Positions 33,021-40,915 of a stretch of 64,000 bases of DNA are shown here, in pieces (the stretch's first letter is position 1; each line of letters begins with the position of its first letter). The notes beneath the pieces were generated by a model. The model searched no databases. It was not told where the DNA came from and was given only the letters and a program-made list of their open reading frames with translations. Where the stretch lies: contig NZ_CP107903.1 in NCBI RefSeq assembly GCF_036013955.1, forward strand, positions 1,984,001 through 2,048,000. Direction: 5' to 3'. A program made the translations under genes and the position numbers. The stretch is from Streptomyces sp. NBC_00459 (GTDB taxonomy: Bacteria > Actinomycetota > Actinomycetes > Streptomycetales > Streptomycetaceae).

Positions 33021-33560
33021 GTGACCGAGCTCAAGAGGCCGCCTATGCCGCACGACTTCCATCCGCCCGTGCCGTCGTTCACGGTCACGAGTGAGGACGT
33101 CGAGGCGGGTTCGACCCTCAAGGACGCTCAGGTCTACGCGTCCGGCAACACCTCGCCGCAGCTGCGGTGGGCGGGATTCCCGCCGGAGACCAGGAGTTTC
33201 GCCGTGACCTGCTACGACCCGGACGCGCCTACGGGCAGCGGGTTCTGGCACTGGGTCGCGTTCGACATCCCTGCCTCGGTGACCGAGTTGGCGGCCGGCG
33301 CGGGCAGCGGCAAGTTCGAGGGGCTGCCCGAGGGCGTGGTCCAGGTGCGCAACGACTACGGCACGAGGGACTTCGGTGGTGCGGCGCCGCCGGCCGGGGA
33401 CGGCCCGCACCGGTATGTGTTCACGGTGTACGCCGTGGATCAGGAGAAGCTGGGTCCGGACGCGGACGCGTCACCCGCGGTCGTCGGATTCAATCTGCGG
33501 TTCCACGCGATCGCGCGTGCCCAACTCGTCGGTGAGTACGAGGTTCCCGCCGAAGACTGA
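33021..33560 (+). CDS. YbhB/YbcL family PEBP-like protein
   Basis: A 179-residue PEBP (Raf kinase inhibitor-like) protein: [54 protein letters not shown] with the ligand-site DPDAP and HW, and [13 protein letters not shown]. Cytoplasmic, no signal peptide. The GTG start has AGGAGG 8 bases upstream. It sits 52 bases after spo0M and ends in a good rho-independent terminator. Its ligand is unknown. Confidence 0.92.
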   Translation: MTELKRPPMPHDFHPPVPSFTVTSEDVEAGSTLKDAQVYASGNTSPQLRWAGFPPETRSFAVTCYDPDAPTGSGFWHWVAFDIPASVTELAAGAGSGKFEGLPEGVVQVRNDYGTRDFGGAAPPAGDGPHRYVFTVYAVDQEKLGPDADASPAVVGFNLRFHAIARAQLVGEYEVPAED

Positions 33561-33575
33561 CGTTCATTGAACGTT

Positions 33576-33620
33576 TGCCCGCCTCTGGTCATGGAAGTGA
33601 TCAGAGGCGGGCATTTTTTA
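33576..33620 (+). terminator. Rho-independent terminator after the PEBP-like gene
   Basis: Stem TGCCCGCCTCTG / CAGAGGCGGGCA followed by TTTTTTA. A loop of 14 bases contains further weak pairing. Confidence 0.88.
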
Positions 33621-33708
33621 TTGCGTTGTCCATCTCGGCGTGCCCGGCCAGAGTTGATCCAAGCCCGCCCGCCACGCGGTGGGCCGGTGAGCAGAGGAGG
33701 TGGGCTGG

Positions 33709-34215
33709 ATGCGGGACACGCTGGTACTGAACGCGAGCTTCGAGCCACTGTCGACGGTGACGTTGAACCGGGCCGTCGTTCTGGTGCTGCAGGACAAGGC
33801 CGTTGTCGAGCAGGCCCACCCCGAGATCCGTATGCGCGGAGCGGCGGTCGACATACCCGCGCCGCGTGTGATCAGGCTCTGCCGCTATGTCCGGGTGCCG
33901 TTCCGAAGACAAGCTCCGTGGTCGAGGCGCGGCGTGCTGGTCCGGGACCGGCACAGGTGCGCGTACTGCGGCCGGCGGGCGACGACCGTGGACCATGTGG
34001 TGCCGCGGGCGCAGGGTGGGCAGGACTCCTGGCTGAACACGGTCGCGTCGTGCGCGGAGGACAACCACCGTAAGGCGGCGCGGACTCCGGAGCAGGCGGG
34101 GATGCCGTTGCTGCGGCTGCCGTTCGAGCCTTCGCCTGCGGATGCGATGCTCTTGTCCTTGGGGCAGGGGGAGTTCGAGGCACTGCCTGAGTGGTTGGTG
34201 CAGCCCGCGGCGTAG
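33709..34215 (+). CDS. HNH endonuclease
   Basis: A 168-residue HNH protein. The zinc-type core reads RDRHRCAYCGRRATTVDHVV followed by PRAQGGQDSWLN and DNHRKAARTPEQAG. It belongs to the common actinobacterial class that starts LVLNASFEPLSTV. Function in cells is not established. ATG 33709 is chosen because AGGAGG lies 8 bases upstream; GTG 33700 falls inside that element. A hairpin separates it from the convergent SPFH gene. Confidence 0.9.
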   Translation: MRDTLVLNASFEPLSTVTLNRAVVLVLQDKAVVEQAHPEIRMRGAAVDIPAPRVIRLCRYVRVPFRRQAPWSRRGVLVRDRHRCAYCGRRATTVDHVVPRAQGGQDSWLNTVASCAEDNHRKAARTPEQAGMPLLRLPFEPSPADAMLLSLGQGEFEALPEWLVQPAA

Positions 34216-34248
34216 TCCGTGCGGGTCGGATGTGGTTGATCACGCAGT

Positions 34249-34276
34249 TCCCCGCGCCCTTGAAGGGGCGCGGGGA
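34249..34276. terminator. Hairpin between HNH and SPFH genes (dispersed repeat type)
   Basis: Eleven-bp inverted repeat TCCCCGCGCCC / GGGCGCGGGGA. The GCAGTTCCCCGCGCCC form matches a repeat seen in many Streptomyces intergenic regions. Confidence 0.6.
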
Positions 34277-34303
34277 CACGCTCGCCGCATCTCTGAGGAG
34301 CCG

Positions 34304-35257
34304 TCAGTCTGTGATTGACGGCTTTTCCCGGCGTTCGGAGCCGCCGCTCGGGGTGTCTCCGCCGCCGCCCGAACCGCCGCCCAGGTTGCCGAAGTTGCCC
34401 ATGGCGCCGGACAGGCCCTTGAGCGCGTCGCCGATTTCGCTGGGGACGATCCAGAGCTTGTTGGCGTCGCCCTGGGCGATCTTCGGGAGCATCTGGAGGT
34501 ACTGGTAGGAGAGGAGCTTCTGGTCCGGGTCACCGGCGTGGATGGCCTCGAAGACCGTACGGACGGCCTGGGCCTCGCCCTCGGCGCGCAGGGCTGCGGC
34601 CTTGGCCTCACCTTCCGCGCGCAGGATCGAGGACTGCTTCTCACCTTCCGCCGTGAGGATCTGGGACTGGCGGATACCTTCGGCGGTGAGGATCGCGGCG
34701 CGCTTGTCACGGTCGGCGCGCATCTGCTTCTCCATCGAGTCCTGGATGGAGGTCGGCGGCTCGATCGCCTTCAGTTCGACGCGGTTGACGCGGATGCCCC
34801 ACTTGCCGGTGGCCTCGTCGAGGACTCCGCGCAGGGCCGCGTTGATCTCCTCGCGGGAGGTCAGGGTCCGCTCCAGGTCCATGCCACCGATGATGTTGCG
34901 GAGCGTGGTGACGGTGAGCTGCTCGATCGCCTGGATGTAGCTCGCGACCTCGTACGTCGCCGCCCGCGCGTCCGTCACCTGGTAGTAGATGACGGTGTCG
35001 ATGTTGACGACCAGGTTGTCCTGGGTGATCACCGGCTGCGGCGGGAACGGCACGACCTGCTCGCGGAGGTCGATGCGGTTGCGGATGGTGTCGATGAACG
35101 GGACGACGATGTTCAGGCCCGCGTTGAGTGTCCGCGTGTACCGGCCGAACCGCTCCACGATGGCGGCGCTGGCCTGTGGGATGACCTGGATGGTCTTGAT
35201 CAGGGCGATGAAGACCAACACCACCAGAATGATCAGGACGATGATGATGGGTTCCAT
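34304..35257 (-). CDS. SPFH/band 7 membrane protein (stomatin type)
   Basis: A 317-residue protein with one N-terminal membrane segment (PIIIVLIILVVLVFIALI) and an SPFH domain: VIPQASAAIVERFGRYTRTL, GLNIVVPFID, NIDTVIYYQVTD and GMDLERTLTSREEIN. A coiled coil rich in EGEAKAAALRAEGEAQA follows, then a glycine-rich tail. Stomatin-like proteins organise membrane microdomains and often pair with an NfeD protein, here encoded 148 bases upstream on the same strand. An exact-length tandem repeat lies in that gap. Confidence 0.94.
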   Translation of the reverse strand: MEPIIIVLIILVVLVFIALIKTIQVIPQASAAIVERFGRYTRTLNAGLNIVVPFIDTIRNRIDLREQVVPFPPQPVITQDNLVVNIDTVIYYQVTDARAATYEVASYIQAIEQLTVTTLRNIIGGMDLERTLTSREEINAALRGVLDEATGKWGIRVNRVELKAIEPPTSIQDSMEKQMRADRDKRAAILTAEGIRQSQILTAEGEKQSSILRAEGEAKAAALRAEGEAQAVRTVFEAIHAGDPDQKLLSYQYLQMLPKIAQGDANKLWIVPSEIGDALKGLSGAMGNFGNLGGGSGGGGDTPSGGSERREKPSITD

Positions 35258-35311
35258 CGTGGATCCCCGTATCCCTTCTCCGCCTTGACGCTCACGGAAA
35301 GATCGTATGCC

Positions 35312-35343
35312 TGTTGAAGATCCTGCTTGTTGAAGATCTTGCT
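35312..35343. repeat. 16-bp direct tandem repeat upstream of the SPFH gene
   Basis: TGTTGAAGATCCTGCT (35312-35327) and TGTTGAAGATCTTGCT (35328-35343) stand end to end, one mismatch, 55 bases upstream of the SPFH start. A regulatory role is possible but unproven. Confidence 0.7.
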
Positions 35344-35405
35344 GGTCGAGTGTGACAGACCGTCGGCTGCCCCGGGGACGTTCCGTTCACTTACGTCGTG
35401 CGAGG

Positions 35406-35837
35406 TCACATGACGATCGCCGTGGCCCCCTCGATCTCGACGACGTCCACCTCCTGGCCTACTTCGTAGGCGAGTTGGGTGTCGAGAGAGCGGGCCGACC
35501 AGACCTCTCCGGCAAGCTTGATCCGGCCACCGGAACCGTCGACGCGTTCCAGGACTACGGCCTGTTTGCCCTTCAACGCGTCGATTCCGGAGAGGAGTTG
35601 AGGCCGGTCGGCGCGGTGCCGGGTCGCGATGGGCCGTACGACGGCGATGAGCGCGGTCGATACGACGGCGAACACGAGGACCTGGACGACGACTCCGCCG
35701 CCCAGTCCGGCCGCGCCGGCAGCCGCCAGTGCCCCCACGGCGAGCATGCCGAACTCCGGCATCGCGGTCACCACGAGCGGGATACCCAGCGCCACGGCGC
35801 CGACGAGCCACCACACCCATGCGTCGATGTCGTTCAC
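35406..35837 (-). CDS. NfeD family membrane protein
   Basis: A 143-residue short NfeD protein. Residues about 5-70 form membrane segments (WWLVGAVALGIPLVVTAMPEF, and GGVVVQVLVFAVVSTALI in parts), and the C-terminal OB-fold reads GKQAVVLERVDGSGGRIKLAG followed by GQEVDVVEIEGATAIV. NfeD acts with SPFH proteins in membrane organisation; the two genes are adjacent and codirectional here. GTG start with only a weak Shine-Dalgarno. Confidence 0.92.
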   Translation of the reverse strand: MNDIDAWVWWLVGAVALGIPLVVTAMPEFGMLAVGALAAAGAAGLGGGVVVQVLVFAVVSTALIAVVRPIATRHRADRPQLLSGIDALKGKQAVVLERVDGSGGRIKLAGEVWSARSLDTQLAYEVGQEVDVVEIEGATAIVM

Positions 35838-35946
35838 ATCGTCATGGTAGGTCCGCGGGCCTGGTCACCGACAGGGCGCCGATCAACTTGGCACAGGCTT
35901 CTTCCAGTTGTTCTACAAGGTGGTTCCCGCGAAACGGGGTGTGCCG

Positions 35947-36738
35947 TCAGGACATCGACAGGCCCTGCGCGGTCCAGCGTTCGCCGACCTGCTCGACGAC
36001 GAGAGGGAGGCCGAAGCACATCGACAGGTTGCGGGAGGTCAGTTCGAGCTCCAGGGGGCCTGCGGCGAGCACCTTGCCCTGACGGATCATCAGGACGTGG
36101 GTGAAGCCCGGGGCGATCTCCTCGACATGGTGCGTGACCATGATCATGGAGGGTGCGATCGGGTCGCGGGCGAGACGGCCGAGCCGGCGCACGAGGTCCT
36201 CGCGACCGCCGAGGTCGAGGCCGGCGGCGGGCTCGTCGAGGAGGAGGAGCTCGGGGTCGGTCATCAGGGCGCGGGCGATGAGGGTGCGCTTGCGCTCGCC
36301 CTCGGAGAGGGTGCCGAAGCGACGTTCGAGGTAGTCGCTCATGCCGAGGCGGTCGAGGAAGGCGCGGGCGCGCTGTTCGTCGATGTCCTCGTACTCCTCC
36401 TGCCAGCCGGCCGTCATGCCGTACGCGGCGGTCAGCACCGTCTGGAGCACGGTCTGGCGCTTGGGCAGCTTGTCGGCCATGGCGATGCCGGCCATGCCGA
36501 TGCGCGGGCGCAGATCGAAGACGTCGACCTTGCCGAGGGTCTCGCCGAGGATGGTGGCGGTGCCCTGGCTGGGGAAGAGGTAGCTGGAAGCGAGGTTCAG
36601 GAGGGTTGTCTTCCCGGCGCCGTTCGGGCCGAGGATGACCCAGCGTTCGCCCTCCTTGACCGACCAGGAGACCTGGTCCACCAGAGCCCGGCCCTCGCGG
36701 ACCACGGATACGTCCTCCAGCTCCAGAACATCGCTCAT
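35947..36738 (-). CDS. ABC transporter ATP-binding protein (orphan)
   Basis: A 263-residue ATPase of the ModF/YnjD-like group: Walker A GPNGAGKTTL, signature LSEGERKRTLIARAL, Walker B LLLLDEPAAGLDL and THHVEEI (H-loop). The EGERKR form and the segment GMAGIAMADKLPKRQTV are typical of a class of unpartnered actinobacterial ATPases. No permease is encoded beside it, so the function is open. ATG 36738 is preferred (GGGAG 11 bases upstream); an ATG six codons earlier has no ribosome site. Confidence 0.9.
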   Translation of the reverse strand: MSDVLELEDVSVVREGRALVDQVSWSVKEGERWVILGPNGAGKTTLLNLASSYLFPSQGTATILGETLGKVDVFDLRPRIGMAGIAMADKLPKRQTVLQTVLTAAYGMTAGWQEEYEDIDEQRARAFLDRLGMSDYLERRFGTLSEGERKRTLIARALMTDPELLLLDEPAAGLDLGGREDLVRRLGRLARDPIAPSMIMVTHHVEEIAPGFTHVLMIRQGKVLAAGPLELELTSRNLSMCFGLPLVVEQVGERWTAQGLSMS

Positions 36739-36861
36739 GAGCGGGTTGTCTCCCATTGCAGTGTCGGCCAGTCTCGCGTGCGCCTGTGGGCGCAGCCCCC
36801 CACGAAATCTACGCCACCGGTCGCCCGGTCCCTCCCCTCGGTCGGTCCTTAGGGTGGGGGC

Positions 36862-37644
36862 ATGCTCTCGGAACCACGCTCAGGACGACTGGCCGCATGG
36901 GGAAATGCCCTGTTGGCCGGACTTGTTTCGCCGGACGACGCGGTACTGGCCATCGTCGGGGAGGACGCGGTGCACCGCGTCGAGGGGCTGCCCGGTGAGG
37001 CGGCGCCCGTCGGTCTCACGCTCGCGCTGGGACGGCTGCGGACGCTCGGTGCCTCCGGGCTGCGGATCGCGCTGCCCGCGCCGGGGCATCCGCTCGGGCT
37101 GAGCGGGCCCCCCGAGTTCAACGCGCGGGCGCTGGATGCGGAGGAGGCCGTGATCTGCGAGGGCGCCGCGCTGGGGCTGGTGCCGGAGGTGTACGAGGCC
37201 GGGCCGGCCGGGGACGTGCACATCGAGGTCGTCTGGCACTGCCTGGCCGTACGGGAGGCTCCGCCCGCCGATGTGCCGTCCCTCGGGGAGGCCGAGCGCG
37301 AACTGGCGGAGGCGCTGCGGGACGCGACGGCGGTGTTGGCGCGGCTGGACGTCGCCGGTTCGGGGCCGGTCGCGGAGGCGGCGGTCGACGCGTACCGGGC
37401 GCGGGCGGAGCGCGGGCGCGAGGTGCTGGCGCCGGGGTATCCGCCGCGGGCGGTACGGGTGTTGGAGCTGGCGCAGCGGGTGGGGTTGCTGATCTCGGTG
37501 GCGTCGGAGAACGGGCCCGGCGGGGCGGTGAGCGCGTCGGAGATCGCGGCGCGGGCGGAGGCGTTGCGGCCGGTGGAGCGGACGGCTCGGCGGGCGCAGG
37601 TCGCGGCGTACAACTCCGTTGTGGAGGAGCGGGGGGTGCGGTGA
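36862..37644 (+). CDS. Conserved actinobacterial protein of unknown function
   Basis: A 260-residue protein with no domain that I recognise. It starts LSEPRSGRLAAWGNALLAG and contains LTLALGRLRTLGASGLRIAL and EAVICEGAALGLVPEVYEAG. The C-terminal half is helical. No membrane segment or signal peptide. TAGGGT lies 6 bases before the ATG, so the transcript may be leaderless, though GGGGGC could also act as a ribosome site. Divergent from the ABC ATPase. Confidence 0.8.
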   Translation: MLSEPRSGRLAAWGNALLAGLVSPDDAVLAIVGEDAVHRVEGLPGEAAPVGLTLALGRLRTLGASGLRIALPAPGHPLGLSGPPEFNARALDAEEAVICEGAALGLVPEVYEAGPAGDVHIEVVWHCLAVREAPPADVPSLGEAERELAEALRDATAVLARLDVAGSGPVAEAAVDAYRARAERGREVLAPGYPPRAVRVLELAQRVGLLISVASENGPGGAVSASEIAARAEALRPVERTARRAQVAAYNSVVEERGVR

Positions 37645-37679
37645 GGTCTGTTGTGCGGTGCGGGTCGGTTGGTGTGGGC

Positions 37680-37760
37680 GTCTTCTGGGGGCTGTCGCCC
37701 CCAGGCCCCCGCTTCGGCCTGAACGGCCTCGTCCTCAAACGCCGGACGGGCTGAAATGCC
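37680..37760. repeat. Dispersed Streptomyces intergenic repeat
   Basis: Contains GGGGGCTGTCGCCCCCAGGC, GCCTGAACGGCCTCGTCC and CAAACGCCGGACGGGCTG. On the other strand this is the CCCGTCCGGCGTTTGAGGAC element that I recall from many Streptomyces chromosomes. Recognised by memory only. Confidence 0.55.
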
Positions 37761-37861
37761 TGGACCGGCGCTGACAACCAAATTCGGACCGGCCTCCCGG
37801 GCGTACCCAGGAGGCCGGAGGTCGGGACCTCAGTGCCTCAGCACTTCGGCGTCTCGGTTCC

Positions 37862-38107
37862 TCAGTGGTTGAGGCCGAGGTTGCCGAAGGCGGGGTTCAG
37901 CACACCGATGACGTTGACGCTGTTGCCCACCGCGTTCACCGGGATGTGCACCGGGGCCTGGACGAGGTTGCCCGAGGCGACGCCCGGCGAGCCCACGGCC
38001 TGGCCGTTCGCGTGCGAGCCCTCCGTGGCGGAGGCGAAACCGGCACCGGCGGCGATCAGGCCACCCGCCACCATCGTCACTGCGGCGGCCTTCTTCAGGT
38101 TCTTCAC
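37862..38107 (-). CDS. chpE: Short chaplin lacking cysteines (ChpE type)
   Basis: An 81-residue secreted protein. The signal peptide is KKAAAVTMVAGGLIAAGAGF with cleavage near ASA-TEG; the mature part is a single chaplin domain, SPGVASGNLVQAPVHIPVN followed by VGNSVNVIGVLNPAFGN. The paired cysteines of other short chaplins are absent (AVGN in place of CGN, and GLNH at the end), as in S. coelicolor ChpE. Chaplins self-assemble into amyloid-like films on aerial hyphae. GTG start with GGAGG 9 bases upstream. Confidence 0.93.
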   Translation of the reverse strand: MKNLKKAAAVTMVAGGLIAAGAGFASATEGSHANGQAVGSPGVASGNLVQAPVHIPVNAVGNSVNVIGVLNPAFGNLGLNH

Positions 38108-38254
38108 TTCTGAGCCCTCCCATTGCGTTCACCGCGGCAGATCGCCGCGGCACGCACTGAAGAACGCCGGAGATCCACGAAGGATGCGCCATCCGGGGGA
38201 CATTCCCACGACGGTATGAATCTCAGCCCGGAAGGGAACGTTCCGAGTTGCCGG

Positions 38255-38896
38255 TCATCCGGTCACACCGTGACGTACCGCCCACAACGCCGCCTGCGTG
38301 CGGTCCGCCAGGTCGAGTTTCATCAGGATGTTCGAGACATGCGTCTTGACCGTCTTCTCGGACAGCACCAGGGCGCGGGCTATCTCCCGGTTCGAGCGGC
38401 CGTCCGCGATCAGGGTCAGTACCTCGCGCTCCCGCTCGGTGAGCGAGCCGCTCCTCCCCTGGCCCGAGTGCGTCTCCTCCTGGCTCAGCAGTGCGCCCGC
38501 GACCTCGGGCTGGAGCAGGATGTGTCCGGCGTGCACGGAGCGGATCGCGCCGGCGAGGGCGTCCGGGTCGATGTCCTTGTAGACGTAGCCGGCGGCGCCC
38601 GCGCGCAGTGCGGGGACCACCGTGCGCTGCTCGGTGAAGCTCGTGACGATCAGCACGCGCGCGGGGTTGTCGAGTTCGCGGAGTCTGCGCAACGCCTCGA
38701 CGCCGTCCATGCCCGGCATCTTGATGTCCATGAGGACGACGTCGGGTTTCAGTTCCTGCGCGCGGTCGACTCCCTCGGCGCCGTCCGACGCCTCGCCCAC
38801 GACCTCGATGTCGTCCTGCACTTCGAGGAACGTGCGCAGGCCCCGGCGGACCACCTGGTGGTCGTCGACGAGCAGCACCTTGATCGCGTCAGCCAC
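38255..38896 (-). CDS. NarL/LuxR-type response regulator
   Basis: A 213-residue regulator: receiver domain IKVLLVDDHQVVRRGLRTFL with phospho-acceptor Asp in PDVVLMDIKMPGMDG, Thr/Ser in LIVTSFTEQ and Lys in YVYKDIDPD; then a LuxR HTH, LTEREREVLTLIADGRSN and REIARALVLSEKTVKTHVSN. The GTG start overlaps the stop of the kinase gene by 8 bases, so the pair is coupled. Targets are unknown. Confidence 0.95.
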   Translation of the reverse strand: MADAIKVLLVDDHQVVRRGLRTFLEVQDDIEVVGEASDGAEGVDRAQELKPDVVLMDIKMPGMDGVEALRRLRELDNPARVLIVTSFTEQRTVVPALRAGAAGYVYKDIDPDALAGAIRSVHAGHILLQPEVAGALLSQEETHSGQGRSGSLTEREREVLTLIADGRSNREIARALVLSEKTVKTHVSNILMKLDLADRTQAALWAVRHGVTG

Positions 38897-40034
38897 CGGG
38901 TACCTCCATCTCGATCGTGGTGCCCTTGCCGGGCGCCGATTCCACGTCCAGCCGCCCGCCGACCCCGCTCGCCCTGTCCCGCATCGAGACCAGGCCGAGA
39001 TGGCGTCCGGCGCTGCGTACCGCCGTCGGTTCGAAGCCGCTGCCGTCGTCGGTGACACGCAGCGCGGCGCCCGGGCCGCGCTTCGCGAGGGTCACCTCGA
39101 CCCTGGCCGCCCCGGAGTGCCTCAGCGCGTTGTGCAGGGCCTCCTGAGCCACCCGCAGCAAGGCCTCCTCCTGGGCGGCCGGCAGGGCGCGGACCCCGTT
39201 GCTGTCGAAGGTCACGCGCGCGGAGTGCGCTCGGTCGAGGACCTGGATGTGGGTGCGGAGCGTGGCGATCAGACCGTCTTCGTCCAGGGCCGTGGGGCGC
39301 AGCTCCACGACCGCCGCGCGCAGTTCGTCGGCCGCCTCCGCGGCGAGCGCGGCCACCTGCTGCAGTTCGCCCTTGGCGCGGGCGGGGTCGCGGTCCACCA
39401 GGGTGGCGGCGGCCTGGGCGGTCAGGCGCAGGGAGAACAGCTTCTGGCTGACCGCGTCGTGCAGTTCGTGGGCGAGGCGGGAGCGCTCCTCGGCGATGGT
39501 CAGTTCGCGGCTGCGCTCGTAGAGGCGGGCGTTGGTCAGGGCGATCGCCGCGTGCTGGGCCAGGATGGTGAGGAGGTCCTCGTCGTCCTCGGTGAAGCCG
39601 CAGCCGCCGGACGGTTTCGGACAGTTCTTGTTGGCGAGGAACAGTGCGCCCAGCACCTCGTCGCCGTCCCGGATCGGCAGGCCCAGGAAGTCGGACATGT
39701 CGGGGTGGGCGGACGGCCAGCCCTCGAAGCGCGGGTCCTCGCGGACGTCGGCCAGGCGCTCGGGGCGGGCCTCGCGCAGCATCGCGGCGAGGATGCCGTG
39801 CTGGCGCGGGAGCGGGCCGATGGCCTTCCACTGGGCGTCGCTGACGCCGTCGACCACGAACTGGGCGAAGCCGCCGTGGTCGTCCGGGACCCCCAGCGCC
39901 GCGTACTGCGCGTCGAGCAGCTCTCTGGCGGAGGTGACGATCGTCTTGAGGACGTCGCGCACCTCCAGGTGCCTGCTCATGGCCAGCAGCGCGGCGCTCA
40001 CCGCGGACAGGCCGGACCGTGGTCCTTGACTCAT
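38889..40034 (-). CDS. GAF-domain sensor histidine kinase (HisKA_3)
   Basis: A 381-residue soluble kinase. A GAF domain fills about residues 25-170, similar to the GAF of DevS-like kinases (FTEDDEDLLTILAQHAAIAL). It contains two Cys in NCPKPSGGC (138 and 145), which could serve a metal or redox site. The HisKA_3 box has the phospho-His in ERSRLAHELHDAVSQ (His192), then HATPase with ALHNALRHSGAARVEV and VTDDGSGF and GLVSMRDRA. No transmembrane segment, so it senses an internal signal. It is paired with the response regulator downstream. The ATG at 40034 is preceded by GAGGG only 1 base away, so the true start may differ. Confidence 0.93.
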   Translation of the reverse strand: MSQGPRSGLSAVSAALLAMSRHLEVRDVLKTIVTSARELLDAQYAALGVPDDHGGFAQFVVDGVSDAQWKAIGPLPRQHGILAAMLREARPERLADVREDPRFEGWPSAHPDMSDFLGLPIRDGDEVLGALFLANKNCPKPSGGCGFTEDDEDLLTILAQHAAIALTNARLYERSRELTIAEERSRLAHELHDAVSQKLFSLRLTAQAAATLVDRDPARAKGELQQVAALAAEAADELRAAVVELRPTALDEDGLIATLRTHIQVLDRAHSARVTFDSNGVRALPAAQEEALLRVAQEALHNALRHSGAARVEVTLAKRGPGAALRVTDDGSGFEPTAVRSAGRHLGLVSMRDRASGVGGRLDVESAPGKGTTIEMEVPGG

Positions 40035-40097
40035 GCCCTCACGGTACCGGCGGGGTGTGACAGGGCGTATCCGTCCTGTGGCGGCCCTGCCTGGTCC

Positions 40098-40120
40098 GAA
40101 GGACCTAGGGCGAAGGACCT
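40098..40120. promoter_or_regulatory. Direct repeat upstream of the kinase/SDR intergenic start
   Basis: GAAGGACCT occurs at 40098-40106 and again at 40112-40120, 14 bases apart, in the region between the divergent kinase and SDR genes. It could be an operator for the response regulator; this is conjecture. Confidence 0.35.
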
Positions 40121-40219
40121 CACGTCCTGCGGCCCCAGGACGAGGCGGCCGGGACGGTTCCGTTCCTACGTTGGAGGCACCGCCGATCATCGGCGGCCGA
40201 GGACGAGGGGACGCGTGTC

Positions 40220-40915
40220 ATGCCGGTAGCGATCATCACGGGGGCTTCCAAGGGTCTGGGGCGGGCGCTGGCCTCGGCGCTCGCGCAACGCGGCTGGGAT
40301 CTCGTACTGGACGCCAGGACCCCGGAGGTCCTGCACACCACCGCCGAGGCGCTCGCCGCGTACGGAGTGCGGGTGGAGGCCCACGCCGGCGATGTCACGG
40401 ACGCCGGTCACCGTGCCGGGCTGGTGGCTGCGGCGCGGAAGCTGGGCGGCGTCGATCTCCTGGTGAGCAACGCGAGCGCGCTGGGCGCCGAACCGCTCGT
40501 ACGGCTGGAGGGGCTGTCCCTGGAGGGGCTGCGGCGGGCCCTTGAGGTGAATGTGGTGGCCGCGCTGGGCCTGGTCCAGGAGGCGCTGCCGCCGCTGCGG
40601 GAGTCGGCGGCCGGAACGGTGATCGCCGTCAGTTCGGACGCGGCTGCCGAGGCGTACGAGACGTGGGGCGGCTACGGGGCGTCCAAGGCGGCCCTCGATC
40701 AGCTGGCGGCGGTGCTCGGGGCGGAAGAGCCGGGGGTTCGGGTCTGGGCGGTCGATCCCGGGGACATGGGGACGGACCTGTACGCGGCAGCCGTGCCCGG
40801 CGACGACGACCCGCGTCCGGAGCCCGGCAGTGTCGTACCCGCGTTTCTGCGGCTGCTGGACGAGCGGCCGGCGAGTGGGCGGTACTCGGCGCCGTCCCTG
40901 CTGGAGGGGCGATGA
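40220..40915 (+). CDS. SDR family oxidoreductase
   Basis: A 231-residue short-chain dehydrogenase/reductase: IITGASKGLGRALASAL (cofactor loop), DLLVSNASALG, AVSSDAAAEAYETWGGYGASK with Ser, Tyr and Lys of the catalytic set in place, and GDMGTDLY near the C-terminus. Substrate unknown. Its stop overlaps the start of the QueA-like gene by 4 bases (ATGA), so the two are one transcription unit. Confidence 0.92.
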   Translation: MPVAIITGASKGLGRALASALAQRGWDLVLDARTPEVLHTTAEALAAYGVRVEAHAGDVTDAGHRAGLVAAARKLGGVDLLVSNASALGAEPLVRLEGLSLEGLRRALEVNVVAALGLVQEALPPLRESAAGTVIAVSSDAAAEAYETWGGYGASKAALDQLAAVLGAEEPGVRVWAVDPGDMGTDLYAAAVPGDDDPRPEPGSVVPAFLRLLDERPASGRYSAPSLLEGR

